From contig NC_037314.1 of assembly GCF_000143535.2 (NCBI RefSeq), forward strand, positions 1,240,001 through 1,304,000: a stretch of 64,000 bases of DNA, given 5' to 3'. The notes beneath the pieces are model-generated. The model worked only from the letters and a program-made list of their open reading frames with translations. It was not told the origin of the DNA and searched no databases. Positions 23,847 through 34,850 of this stretch are shown here, piece by piece. This DNA comes from Botrytis cinerea B05.10. Lineage: Eukaryota > Ascomycota > Leotiomycetes > Helotiales > Sclerotiniaceae. The position numbers and the translations under genes are program-made. How positions within the stretch are numbered: the first letter of the stretch is position 1; each line of letters starts with the position of its first letter.

Positions 23847-25862
23847 ATAAGGGCTGTAAGAAGCTTCTGATCTTGGAGTTGTTGTTAGCTACAGTACTGC
23901 CCATCAACCTTCATTTGACAGAGAGCCATTACGCTTCTTATCCGAAATGAAAACTCTCTCAAGATATATTGGATATGGAAATTCAAAGAATTTCCCGTCT
24001 CCGACTTCCACGCACTCTTGTGAGCGACGGTGAAAGCCGGAATGGGGAAGTTTGTGATTCTATGCGATGTTTCTGTAAAGCTCACACTCAATTCATAAAA
24101 GTGATACAGAGAAAGATAGGCAGTGTCTATTCGAATATCAATACAATGGCGCGAATATTGACGTAAAACATCATCGATGGCAGTATTCGCATTTTACGCA
24201 CCTATTTTGAGTTATCATCTCAAAGTTGGCATCTCATAACCAAGCATGAGAAATGATTGAAATGAGCTTGAAACTCCAAATGGTTGGAATTCAATACAGA
24301 GTACCTTAAATCTAGGTGTTGAGTTGAGTCACCTGCATGGCTGCAAATATAAGCAAGCGCTGCAAGGGTATTATTCCCACGTATATCCCAAAAAACACAC
24401 TTTCCGATTGCTACCTATGACCGGCATGAATCCAAAAAGTGTTAACCCATCAAGTAAAAGGAAAAAAGAAGATCTCTTGTCAACCATACCTCATACCCAT
24501 TTCGTCATCCCATATGCAACATCTCGCACTCCGCCGCAACCGTTACCAAGGCTGAACTAAAAAGTCCAAAAAAGTGTCGTCCCTATGTCTTGTATCACCT
24601 GTGTCTTGATCCAAAGTACGAAGTACAAATAGGAACAATATCCAAGGCCCATCGCGACTTTCCTTTCATTCAAGCTTTCCAGACGACCAATTGCCGTAAG
24701 CCCAACTTTCTCTTACCTCTTAGTCATATTTTGTATGAAACCCGGCGTAGATAAACTACACGATTTTGGGGGCTCATCAGGGATTGATAGAGTAAGATTC
24801 CTGACAATAAGCCACCAGTACGTAGCATAACCAATGAGATCGTTTCCCCTACCCCCTTGGAAGAAATAAGAGATAGGGCTGCCTTCCCCTTTTGTTTCAG
24901 ATGCAAGTAATATTTCGATCCTCTCACCGATTGGTGCTACAAAGCGCAGTAAGACACAGCCGCCCGTGTTTTCATTTTCAAAGGCACGACTGGTAATTCG
25001 TACGCCGGTTATTATAGGCTGAGTGTGGAAAGTGTTCTTGGGGAAGCTTATTCATGAACTCGTGGAGGTCATAGTTTGCGGATGCTTGTTTGATGACTAG
25101 AGTTGCCAGTCAGGGTGAGATGAACGGACCTACATATCTGACTCGAATTATATACATGCATGCATGTATACTAGATGATCTCATCTCATCCTAATTTACT
25201 TCACTAGTAAACCTTGACTCAAGTCAATCTATATTCTTCAGTACTCGAACAATCTCCTGAAAGTCTGAAAGAAGTACTATTTCTAATTTCGAGGACATGT
25301 CACCAGAATAAAAATCATGTCAAAATGTCTTTCCTTGTGGGTGAGATCATCTTTAATGTATATGAGGCTACATTCGGTGCACAAAGGTGGCTTGTCAAGT
25401 TCACGCATCTCTTTTACGTTTTTGTCATACCATCCTTAACCCATCGATTAAAATAATGGGTGAGAGAAAGGAGCCTCACCCACCTAAAACCTACACCCAG
25501 CCTGACTCGACTTTGGATCCGCTGACAAGGTGTGTTGAATTGTGGCAATGTCGGTAATGAAAAAAGACTGAGTTGAATTGCACCCACGTATTGAAGGAAT
25601 GGCACATGGAAAGTTTTGTGGAAGTCAGAGAAGAGAGCTGCCAGCGGGAAGTATAAAAGGTAGAAAGACCCCCAAAAGGATTCATTCCTTGTCTTGCTCT
25701 GAATCAATTCTTGTACGACATAGTTAGGCTCTAATTTCTACTTCTTTTCGCTGATCTTGTACCTAGCTTGGCCAATTACAATCAGTATCATCTCTTGATA
25801 GTCTTTCGATAGATTCTTGTACCAATCCACTAAAAAAAGCAAAAAATATATACTCTATCACT
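23847..25862. other. 2.0 kb intergenic region
   Basis: Only short unrelated open frames are seen. A palindrome-rich TGCATGCATGTATA stretch occurs near 25157. The right end is the promoter of the SLATT-domain gene. Confidence 0.35.
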
Positions 25863-26567
25863 ATGGCTCCAGCCGCAACTTCAACTATCGCAGCGGACGA
25901 ACTTAATCTCGACTCAACGCCTTCGCGAAGTCCAACTCCTACACCGCAAGATGTAGATGCCCTCGGCCAAATAGAAACACAATACGTGCTCCCACCCCTT
26001 CGTACACTCTCCGAAGCCGAATACATAGGCGTCTTACGTTCCATTGGTGCTACGCGCCCAGACAATCCATCGCAACCAGTTGAAATAGCTTCTGCTTCCC
26101 CTCTCTTCTCGTATCGGCACTTGCCTAATGGCCTTTATAAAGATATTGTCCAAACACGTCAGAAAAGCCAACTGGTGTACTATCTCTCTAGTACCTTTTA
26201 TAGTCTTGCATTAATCCTTCAGCTTCTCTTTGGAGCTGTGTTGACTGCTCTCGGATCTTCCTCTGCCGCAAAATATGGACTTGCGATCACTATATTAGCG
26301 GCCGCTAACACAATCAACGCGGGTTTGATAGCTCTGTTCAATAATACAGGAATGCCGGATAGGTTCCTGAATGATTGGAATGAATTCGAGGATGTTGAGA
26401 TGTTTGTGAAGGAGTTGATCGAAACGGGTTTGGTGGATGCAGATAAAACTAAAGAGCAAGTGGTAGCAGGCTGCTTTGTCAGATTTCAGGCGGCGAAAAT
26501 GACTGTTAGGAAGAACAAACCAGCGAGCTATAATGCGACGACGAAGGAAAGTCAGAAAGGGAGATAA
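25863..26567 (+). CDS. SLATT-domain (fungal type) two-TM membrane protein
   Basis: A single exon encodes 234 residues. The N-terminal ~80 residues are Ser/Pro/Thr-rich. LFSYRHLPNGLYKDIVQTRQKS leads into two hydrophobic helices, about 108-128 (LSSTFYSLALILQLLFGAVL) and 138-159 (YGLAITILAAANTINAGLIA). These are followed by LFNNTGMPDRFLNDWNEFEDVEMFVKEL, an amphipathic helix. This arrangement matches the fungal SLATT family (SMODS and SLOG-associating two-TM effector). Relatives in bacteria are predicted membrane effectors of nucleotide-triggered conflict systems; the fungal members have no assigned role that I know of. No SLOG, SMODS or nucleotidyltransferase partner is encoded nearby. The next gene, on the opposite strand, is another small membrane protein. 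Confidence 0.8.
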   Translation: MAPAATSTIAADELNLDSTPSRSPTPTPQDVDALGQIETQYVLPPLRTLSEAEYIGVLRSIGATRPDNPSQPVEIASASPLFSYRHLPNGLYKDIVQTRQKSQLVYYLSSTFYSLALILQLLFGAVLTALGSSSAAKYGLAITILAAANTINAGLIALFNNTGMPDRFLNDWNEFEDVEMFVKELIETGLVDADKTKEQVVAGCFVRFQAAKMTVRKNKPASYNATTKESQKGR

Positions 26568-26796
26568 TTTTTACATATGTGGGTTGGAAAGATGACAATG
26601 CTATTGCTTGAGGGTTGCTTTTTTGGCAGAGAGAAAGTGGGCCAGTACCGGATATTAATGGATATTTGCGATGAATGTTTGCATTTAGTAACGGCCTACT
26701 TAGAATAATCTAGAATTTTTGTCTCTTGCTTTAACAAGGTCATGGCCGATTCTAATTGCGGGAATGATATGTATAGCTAAAGTCTCCAACCTTTTC

Positions 26797-27724
26797 TCAT
26801 CCTGGTGCAACTCCCCTGACCTCCTGTACAACAGCTTGCTTCCTGCGACCATTAACCTGGACCATGCATTCTTCGGTATAAACTCCAAATCTACAGTCTT
26901 TCTCTTTCGTATTCAATGCCGGGAGGAAATCAAAAAGATATGAAAGGATGTAAAAACAGAAAACATAGGACACGGCCCATTCGATAGCAGCACCCGCATC
27001 CCAATTCTTTGCTATGAAGACATACCAATATGCGAGACCGAGAACGCCTTCCAGAGCAATAAAAACGAGTTTCGTGTAAGCTGAAACCATCAGGTTCGCA
27101 TGCGTGTCTCGATACTCTGATTTGTGTCAGATTATGTATGATGGGAACAAGGAAGGAGACATACTAGATCCCATACGATAATGTTCCCAAAATTGAAAAA
27201 AGGCACTAATAGCATATCCAGAAATGAATAACCCCACCATTGTGTTGTGTATGGTCCTATATCTCCAAACATCGAATATGCTCAGAAAGATCAAGCCCGT
27301 GGATCCAATCACAGCCGACACAATGCTCAGATAAGCCACTGCTCTCTCTGTATTGTCTGTGTTCCTTGCGAGACGGCCTTTATGACGAAGTGTGCGTTCT
27401 GCAACAAAACATCCTGCGAGCAAGAAAGTGGTCAGGATACAACCTATTACAAATATTGGCTGCATTTCTTTGGTAGCTCCGATATCTGATACGTATGGCA
27501 CTGATTGAAATTTGGAAGCCATTGATGGATAAGGTGGTCGGGCTAATACAGCGGGGTTAAGGTGATCGTGAGGGGGAAAGACAATAAAGGCTCCGAGCAG
27601 CGCATTGAGTGTAGTAAACCAGATGATAGCCGAGGCCGTGGGGATCATCTAGCTGTTGTCAGATATCAAGTGAAGAGCAAGTTCTGGTAAAAAATCAAAC
27701 CCAATATGAAAATACCTGCCACAT
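26797..27724 (-). CDS. Frag1/DRAM/Sfk1-family membrane protein
   Basis: Core exons are 27648..27165 and 27116..26797 (donor GTATGT, acceptor AAATCAG), joining MGS to KYRDTHANLMVSAYTKLVFIALE. An AG lies directly before the ATG at 27648, and a 9-base exon ATGTGGCAG at 27724..27716 with donor GTATTT would add MWQ, so I take 270 residues; the shorter form is 267. About six membrane helices are visible, with VPYVSDIGATKEMQPIF after the first, the hallmark of this family. Members include DRAM autophagy modulators, FRAG1/PGAP2 and yeast Sfk1, which act at the plasma membrane, Golgi or lysosome. A specific role cannot be assigned. The gene converges on the SLATT gene, with 229 bases between stops. 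Confidence 0.82.
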
Positions 27725-28368
27725 GATGGGCGAGAGAGGTGCAATATTTAGGATTATCGATATTCTAAGCAGAAGCGCAAGAAGATATTAATGAATCAAG
27801 AGAGAAACCAAGCCAATCGACTTCACATAGTCCCAACACCTTAAAGTGAGTGCATGTGGGTTGATTATCGATGACAGACCGTGAAAACTCCCTTCTCAAC
27901 AAGAAGAAGATACTGTACTTGTAGTTCATGAAGAAGAGAATGAACGTTCAATGTAGAAAGAGCAATCAATTCCACTTGGAAGACAACATTAGAAAGCTCG
28001 AAATTGTAGCTTATTCGCTCTTGCCTTCATGGGCCAATAGACTGGCGAGCGAAAATACAGAACTCTTGATTACACAACGCACATAAACTTCTATGGCAAT
28101 GTACAACTAAGTGTCTACAATTGGTAGATGTACAGCTCGCGTCAAAATGACAAAGAGATCACTGAATGCCCGAAGCCACCTTTGCGAGAAAAGCTGATGA
28201 TTAATCAATTGGCGCTAGGACTTCAATATCTCAGCCTTGTCAACCCCGAACTGTGCATCAAAGCCTTGTGCTCCAAGCTAAGTCAAATACCCGACAAATC
28301 GTAAATCAAACAATTCAAAGACTCGGAGTATGGTGCGCTAGGATCGTGAACTGCCGCCCCGATTCAAT
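27725..28368. promoter_or_regulatory. Divergent promoter between DRAM-like gene and CDK7-like kinase
   Basis: No coding evidence. The region holds the upstream sequences of both flanking genes. Confidence 0.35.
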
Positions 28369-29632
28369 ATGGCAGTTTCACCTCTCATTGTCCCATCTGC
28401 GGGCTCTGGCGAGAGAAGTGCAAGCAGATCGAAGCTCTCAAGCGCCGTCCCCAGTGGTAATGGGACTCCTTCCGATGGCCCAGCTGCAAGTGCCGGCACA
28501 ACTTATGATTTAGCAGAGCAGATGAACGAGAATGAGAGATCTAAATATGTCAAAGGTACTTATTCCATGGTATTACATTGTTAAGCCGTAATATAGCTAA
28601 CCATTTAATGTCTCAGGCAAGAAACTCGGAGAGGGAACTTATGCCAACGTTTATCTGGGCCACTTACGGACCGATCCTAAGGTTCTCGTCGCTATCAAGA
28701 AGATCAAAATACAAAAAGAATACACAGAAGGAATGGCACCCGATGCCATTCGCGAATTGAAGCACCTCCAGGAAATTTCCCACCCTAATGTAATATCTCT
28801 CCTCTCAGTATTCTCTTCCAAAGATCAAAACCTGAACCTCGTCCTCGAATTCCTACCTCTCGGTGATCTCGAAATGTTAATCAAAGACGTTGATGGCGTA
28901 CGCTACGGTGCAGCCGACATAAAAGCTTGGATGGGAATGCTTAGTCGAGCCATCTGGTTTTGCCACGAAAACTTCGTTCTACACCGCGATATCAAACCAA
29001 ACAATTTGTTGATTGCTGCAGACGGAGAGGTCAAACTTGCAGATTTTGGTTTGGCGAGAAATTTCGCAGACCCCCAGCGAACTATGACATCGAATGTTAT
29101 CACACGTTGGTATCGACCACCTGAGCTGTTGTTCGGCGCCAGACATTATTCTGGCGCCGTAGATATCTGGTCAGTTGGACTTGTATTTGCTGAAATGCTT
29201 TTAAGAATTCCATTTCTAGGTGGTGAAACTGAGGTTCATCAAGTTTCTCTAATTTGTCAAGCTATCGGCACACCAACTGAAGATAATTGGCCGGGGGTTA
29301 CCAAATTACCAGAATACACAGTACCCGATCCACCAAACCCAGTAGTCCCACGGGAAAACTATTTGGGCATGTTTGGAACAGCTGGGCCGGAGGGAGTAGA
29401 TCTGTTGATGAACATGTTGATACTGGATCCCAGCAAAAGGATCACGGCAAGGCAGGTCTTAGAACATCCTTGGTGGGCATCGGATCCTAAACCTACAAAG
29501 AATCAAGATCTCCCAAAGAAGAGAGGTGGCGAGGAAAAGATGGGAGAGGATTTGAAGAGGAGACCGGGACTAGTAGATGACGATCGGACAAGTAAGGTAG
29601 CGAGGAAGTTAGATTTCTCTTCTATGAGGTAA
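28369..29632 (+). CDS. CDK7/Kin28-like kinase (TFIIH CTD kinase)
   Basis: Two exons, 28369-28555 and 28617-29632, give 400 residues. A low-complexity N-terminus of about 60 residues precedes the kinase domain: GEGTYANVYLG, VAIKKIKI (K90), PDAIRELKHLQE (the PSTAIRE-equivalent helix), HRDIKPNN (D187), DFGLA (D205) and the T-loop TMTSNVITRWYRPPELLFG. T220 aligns with the activating threonine of CDK7. Closeness to yeast Kin28 is seen in ADIKAWM, LHRDxKPNNLL, TSNV and ELLFGAxHY. The APE motif reads PPE. Kin28/CDK7 phosphorylates Ser5 and Ser7 of the RNA polymerase II tail within TFIIH and in many organisms activates other CDKs; it works with a cyclin H-like partner. The basic C-terminal tail (DLPKKRGGEEK, SKVARKLDF) is lineage-specific. 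Confidence 0.9.
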
Positions 29633-29709
29633 AGATTTTGGGCCACGGACATTGTGCGGCGTATATTGTCATCTGGCGTCAAGGATGAGGCGTCAAGGAT
29701 GATTCATAA

Positions 29710-29930
29710 GGGAAAATTGCAGATAAAGATGCGGGAGAAGCTGCTCGTGAAGCTGCCATAGAAAGACTAGACCTCACTGAAGAACAGACGTGCATCTTTC
29801 GCTCTCGCTGGTGCTACTGGGGTTGAGCACAAAGAAGTTGTATTTGATGCAGCATTTGCTCTTCTCCTAGAACCAGCTGCAGAGTGTACTGAATCTACTG
29901 GAAACGCACAAAGGTTGAAATTATATAGTC
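29710..29930 (+). pseudogene. Frameshifted coding-like fragment downstream of the kinase
   Basis: Codons from 29710 read GKIADKDAGEAAREAAIERL and on to LDLTEEQ. After one frame change near 29790 they read RASFALAGATGVEHKEVVFD and on to AAFALLLEPAAEC. The Ala/Glu-rich, stop-free composition in two successive frames looks like a decayed coding piece. It may instead be part of the kinase 3' UTR. The parent family is not recognised. Confidence 0.3.
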
Positions 29931-30051
29931 ATTTATAATAACAATGAAAATTATTCCATTATGTTCATTGGTCTCGAAGAGACATTTATTCATATCTCAT
30001 AAGGTTTCTATGTACCCCGTGCTAGAATTTTCTTTCCCCCCACCCTATAAC

Positions 30052-32871
30052 TCACATAACTCCACATCCAATTCCATACATAGCCCTTTCAACATCTTTC
30101 TTAACCGTATACCAATCGGCCCTCCTCTCCGCAAACTCATAAACCTCCTCCGCCCTGAAGATACCCCCGAATCTATCACCATCCGCAATCACCGTCGCCA
30201 TTTCCTTGGCGTGATTTGGACTGATCAAATAAATCTGACTCAATTCCCTTAATGCCTTGAAATACTGCAGTAAGTCTGCATTCCTTAGGGTTTTAATATA
30301 GACAAAGTAGATATTCATATCGGAGATGAGTTTGATGGCTCCAGAGGTAGAGATACGCTGACGCTTAAGATGTTTGCAGACGGCGGTGAAGAGACGGAGT
30401 CCTACTTCTTGATTGAAGACGTCGAGCATTGTTTTATCGGTGCTTCCGGTGAGCATTTTGGTGTGGGATTCTACGAGAGCGACGACTTGCACGGCGGTAG
30501 TAGTTGGCCCGATATCAATATCTGGGTTTGTACCAGTGGCATCGAATTCGGGTGGATTGTAATCGGTGGGAAGTTGAGTGGTGCCACAAATATATTCGAC
30601 TTCGTCCATCAGGACATCAATACCTTTATTCAAACCGGCTGCGACTCTCTCATCAAGCATCTGTTCGAATTTTTTCTTGGCTTTAACGGCGGGATCAAGG
30701 AAATCATTCCGGTCCGCAAGTTTAGTTGTTGCAAGTTGCTGTTCGTAGAAGACATCGATCATCTGGGAGATCAAGTCTCCAACATTGACAAGCTCCAGAA
30801 ATGTCATTAGAGGTACCACTACGCCCTGTTGGTGCTCGCTAATCTCACGAGGGTTGTATTTGGAAAGATGATCCACAGCTTTATCAAACCCTGTTTTGAC
30901 GTGTCTAGTTCCAAGGATTTGCAATAATACTACAAATATTGCCTCGCACTGTTCTCGAGCTTCTTCTCCTGTTTGACCTCCTAGTCGGACGAAAAGAGCT
31001 GCACGTTCAATACTCGCTTTTGCAGAATGCGTAAGGTCTAGAGCCACTTCAATACTGAAGAGTGATCGAATTCCTTCTAACCTAGATGCCATCAAAGCCG
31101 CTTTGGCTGCAAGTTCATCTGTTGGTGCTTCGGTCGGTAGTGGAACCGATATTGCACCTGGTGGTAATGATGGGGTGGGTGATCGAGAAGGTACTGGTGA
31201 CTGACTCGCACTAAGTACCTGCAAGCTTGACCGATTCCCTGCCTGGGGTGCTATCACGGGCTTGGTCGCACCAAACGGAGACATTGTAGGTAGAACATTT
31301 ACAGGCATCATGACAACCTTTTTGAAAGAACTCATGAAATCCTTCTTATCCGCAACGCGATTGACATTGGCCATAAAGAATGATTCCTTTGAAGCGTCTT
31401 GAGCTGAGAGTTTCGTCTCCCATTCCCTGACTTCTGATTCGGCATGTCTTTTAAAATGATCAAGCTCTTCTGATAGGTAGAGATCTACGTGAGGTTCAAA
31501 CACTCGCGCTATAACAGCTTTAACTTTATTGAAAAATTCTTTTCCTGAATTTCTGGTAGATCTGAGTGTAGATGCAAATTGCATACTTTGTTCAAAGATA
31601 CCAGAAACTGCTTGCAGATAAGATGGAATGCTTCGTTCGTGGGATTCATCGAACAAAGGAGTAACGTATTCCATAAGAATATCCTCTGCTATTTTATCCA
31701 AAAAGATCTGCAAAACATCCTCCCCTGGAGGGAAGACCCTGTCGATTACATCTGCTTGTTCATTCACTTTCTTGGACAGCTTTTCCAGAAATGCCCGTGA
31801 TGGCTCAAGCGCTATACCTTCAGAAGCTGCTTGGTTGATACAGTCCATTGAGTTACCGAGAATATCTCGATCGGAGAATACTGGATGTTTTTGAACGAAC
31901 AGTTCTATACCAGCATACCCCCCATTTAGTACACCCAACACATGAGCATAGCGCCGCATTCTACCGTCAATATCCCACACCTCATAACCCTGCTCAAATT
32001 CTCGTAGCACTGCGGTCTCGAATATGCCCGTCATAGTGATTAACCTTTCCTCTCGTTGTCTCCATCCTTGAGCCCAGTCACTCCGCGAGAACACTTGTAG
32101 ATGAGCTAGCATTTGTGCCTGTTGTTCGGGTGTTCTGTAAACTCGAAACAATACCGGATCAACATGACTCCTAGATCTAGCCAAGTCGTAGTAGAAAGGC
32201 CCTAGTGCTGCATATATTTTCCCGTATTCATGCCTCGCAGACCCACGTATCGATCTGACTTCCGCAAATACATTCAACAAAGCTTCTGGATCTTGCATAG
32301 GCGTTCGAGTTCGTGGTGGGGGCGGTAGACTCATATGACCTTGCGCTGATATCGACAGCGTCTCAAATCCTTCCGATAGACCTCTGATATTCTTCAAAGC
32401 AAATTCCGCCGACCTTCGCTGCTGCCGTAACTCTTCCTCCCCCGCATCAAATAACGTCGTGCTAGTTTTCCTCATTCCAGCAACATTCCCATTTCCTCCT
32501 CCAGCACCGCCAACACCAACACCAATCCCAATCCTTTTAGAATCCTCTTCTGCCCTTACTCGCACCATCTCTCGCTTTTTCCTCAGTATTTCTTCAAATC
32601 TTTTCCTAGCTTCTCCTTCGTTCCATACACCCATGGATTTTAGTCTCGATACCCATCGCGAATCCTCATATACCATTTCTTGCATTCGTTTCGACGTGCG
32701 CGCAAAGCTCATGAGATCAGGAATCGGTAGGTAGTCGAGAATCGTAGATATTATCTCAGCAGGTAGAACAGGCTTGCTGCTATTGCTGCCGACCATTTCG
32801 GTAGCTCTCAAAGAACTTAGGATGCTGTTTCGATTGTTACCCCCAACTGGGGCGCGCCGGAAATTCGACAT
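30052..32871 (-). CDS. RCY1: Recyclin-1: F-box plus exocyst Sec10 domain
   Basis: One long exon encodes 939 residues, starting at ATG 32871. An F-box occupies about 33-80 (LPAEIISTILDYLPIPDLMSFARTSKRMQEMV). A charged coil follows, then from about 200 to the end a Sec10-like helical domain (AALGPFYYDLARSRSHVDPVLFR, FVQKHPVFSDRDILG, YLQAVSGIFEQSMQFA). The C-terminus is CGVM, a CaaX box fitting prenylation, as in yeast Rcy1. Recyclin-1 works in endosome-to-Golgi/plasma-membrane recycling and, through its F-box and Skp1, turnover of recycling factors. The intronless structure over 2.8 kb is unusual beside its spliced neighbours but normal for some long fungal genes. The stretch ITIQ-like low complexity at about 110-135 (GIGVGVGGAGGGNGN) is a linker. 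Confidence 0.92.
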   Translation of the reverse strand: MSNFRRAPVGGNNRNSILSSLRATEMVGSNSSKPVLPAEIISTILDYLPIPDLMSFARTSKRMQEMVYEDSRWVSRLKSMGVWNEGEARKRFEEILRKKREMVRVRAEEDSKRIGIGVGVGGAGGGNGNVAGMRKTSTTLFDAGEEELRQQRRSAEFALKNIRGLSEGFETLSISAQGHMSLPPPPRTRTPMQDPEALLNVFAEVRSIRGSARHEYGKIYAALGPFYYDLARSRSHVDPVLFRVYRTPEQQAQMLAHLQVFSRSDWAQGWRQREERLITMTGIFETAVLREFEQGYEVWDIDGRMRRYAHVLGVLNGGYAGIELFVQKHPVFSDRDILGNSMDCINQAASEGIALEPSRAFLEKLSKKVNEQADVIDRVFPPGEDVLQIFLDKIAEDILMEYVTPLFDESHERSIPSYLQAVSGIFEQSMQFASTLRSTRNSGKEFFNKVKAVIARVFEPHVDLYLSEELDHFKRHAESEVREWETKLSAQDASKESFFMANVNRVADKKDFMSSFKKVVMMPVNVLPTMSPFGATKPVIAPQAGNRSSLQVLSASQSPVPSRSPTPSLPPGAISVPLPTEAPTDELAAKAALMASRLEGIRSLFSIEVALDLTHSAKASIERAALFVRLGGQTGEEAREQCEAIFVVLLQILGTRHVKTGFDKAVDHLSKYNPREISEHQQGVVVPLMTFLELVNVGDLISQMIDVFYEQQLATTKLADRNDFLDPAVKAKKKFEQMLDERVAAGLNKGIDVLMDEVEYICGTTQLPTDYNPPEFDATGTNPDIDIGPTTTAVQVVALVESHTKMLTGSTDKTMLDVFNQEVGLRLFTAVCKHLKRQRISTSGAIKLISDMNIYFVYIKTLRNADLLQYFKALRELSQIYLISPNHAKEMATVIADGDRFGGIFRAEEVYEFAERRADWYTVKKDVERAMYGIGCGVM

Positions 32872-33929
32872 TGTGAAGTAAGTTCGCGTGGTATCGCGAG
32901 TATGGGATAGTGGTTCACGGAATTAATGGCATCAGTGAACGTATTCGCATTTTCCAATTATGGTGGTATCTTGTCGTCTTCACCGTTGCTGCTCAAGGTT
33001 GTGGCTGAAAGCTGGTCGACACATTGTAATCTGGAGATGTCGCTAGACTGTTGTGGCTTGGCTAGACTTCCCCCACCACCAAAGTGTATATAAATTCATC
33101 CATCGCTCTACGCTCTGTTCTGATTACACAGAAACTATTAATGTTTATACATTCATCTCATGCTTACCAGCTTACCTACATGGGCAATCGGTCGATGAAC
33201 TGCACTATTTCACGAATAGTTTCTTCCCCGTGAGGATCCCTAGGAGACATCACATATAAGATGCACACGGGATTCTCTGATCATACACTCTCGTTTCTAT
33301 CCTTTTTTGATTCACCTGAGAAGATGTGTCAAGTATATCTGTTTCATATTCCAGTGGTGCTGTAGTAGCATGGATATACTTATTAGAATGGTTAAGAAGG
33401 GAATGTCTTTGATAGCAGATGAGGGGTATCAGTTTAGTGGATGACCCCTTTTTGGGAAGCTCTCAACTTTACTCCTGCTCCAATCCCTCAACCCGGAGAA
33501 TTGCCAGAAGTCTAGAAGTTGTACATGATTCTCAGAAAGCATATAATTCTTTAAAGTATGCACAAATCTAATGAAAGATCTCGGCACAACTATTTCCTTG
33601 CAGGCTCTAAAACAAACAGTCGTTTTCCTACTAAGCGGCATTTTGCTGTACAAAAGAAGCAAAAGGCACAGCCGATTACAGTTAACAGAACCAACAACAG
33701 ATACGCAGTTCTCAGATATTTAGGTAACTAGAGAAACTTGACAAACAGCGGCACTATTCATGCCCAGATTTATATCACCATAATTTAAACAAGATGCCAT
33801 CAATATCAGCAGCTTAGATACTGTGCGTTTCGCCTTTCCGTTTGTGTTCATCTCTCACTCTGTTTAGAACAGAAATCTGGTCTTCCTATTGTTCTAGAGC
33901 CTACAAAAGTTCAAGTTTACTCTTCGCTT
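32872..33929. other. Intergenic, promoter of recyclin-1
   Basis: No gene supported. Recyclin-1 upstream sequences occupy the left part; the right part leads into the decayed P450. Confidence 0.35.
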
Positions 33930-34850
33930 CAGACAAGGTATGGGGGAAGAACGACATGCCCTTATACAGTCATAAAGCAACTGGTCAAATTAACTGATCA
34001 AGACAGAAGCCCGGCTGCAAGATCGCTGAAAACCTGAACACAATTGACGGAAGGAAAAATCATCGGGAACTCGTTGAATTCCACTATTGCAGGCGTTGAC
34101 ACCACAGCCAACACGCTTGCACATGCAATAATGTGCGTCGCCATTCCGGATGAATGGCAAGTCTGGGTAATCGTCAATATTGTCCAAGTCATCGATGCGC
34201 ACCCGTCGGGAGATTATTCGACGCAATTCCCGATTCCCCCTCACTGTCTGGTATCGATGATACCTATTTCTGTCTTACGTCGTGACAAGCTGTACCCATG
34301 CAGCAAAACACCTTAGTTTCAGACCCTACTTCTCTATACATCCACTGTTCACGTAGTGAGGACAATTCCGCAACGACAAAAGATCAAATATCTTCTCGTC
34401 GCACCAGGAACAATAATCTACTTTAGCGATTCTGCAATCCACATTACATCCTTGATATGGGGCTCCGACTTCCTCTAGTTCAAACCATCTCACTGGCTCG
34501 AGCTCTCTACCGAACCTCCTGGTCGTGAGACTCTCCGTGAACCTGCTCGCGGCACATCCATTCCCTGGTCTGCAGGTCTCCGCATCTTTCCCGGCATTAA
34601 AGTGGCTGAAGCAGAGTTCGTTAGTGCGATATTCTCAATTTTCAGCCAATGGAAAGTAGAAATTGTGAGGTAGAAGGGCGAGACTGAAACAGGATGCAAA
34701 AAGATCGATTTGCTGCTCTTGTTTTAGATAATTCGACCAAATTGACTTTGCAATTCAATAGACCACAGGATGTGGAAGTCGTATGGGCTATAATATGAAC
34801 TGGATTTGGACATGAAGTGACCGGGGCCTTTCTAGGCGCTTGTTGTAAGA
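33930..34850 (+). pseudogene. Decayed cytochrome P450
   Basis: P450 landmarks occur in order but in broken frames. MGEERHALIQ lies near 33938. The I-helix region at 34044-34170 reads LNSTIAGVDTTANTLAHAIM, next to GKIIGN, with the AGxDTT oxygen-binding motif. PGTIIYFSDSAIH follows near 34400. WGSDFL-stop-FKPSHWLE has a TAG at 34476-34478 where relatives have glutamate. The heme loop reads IPWSAGLRIFPGIKVAEAEF: at 34587-34589 the codon is TTT, so phenylalanine replaces the heme-ligating cysteine. A final piece (LTLQFNRPQDVEVVWA) matches a P450 C-terminus near 34740-34790. With stops, frame changes and a missing heme ligand it cannot make an active enzyme. It sits beside the monooxygenase/prenyltransferase pair. 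Confidence 0.8.

Noticed and set aside
29119..29158. Inverted repeat GGCGCCAG/CTGGCGCC in the kinase
   Set aside because: It lies within conserved kinase codons (LLFGARHYSGAVDIW), so coding constraint plus chance explains it.
30370..30810. Plus-strand frame of 146 codons opposite recyclin-1
   Set aside because: It lies fully inside the antisense of a long recognised gene and matches no family.
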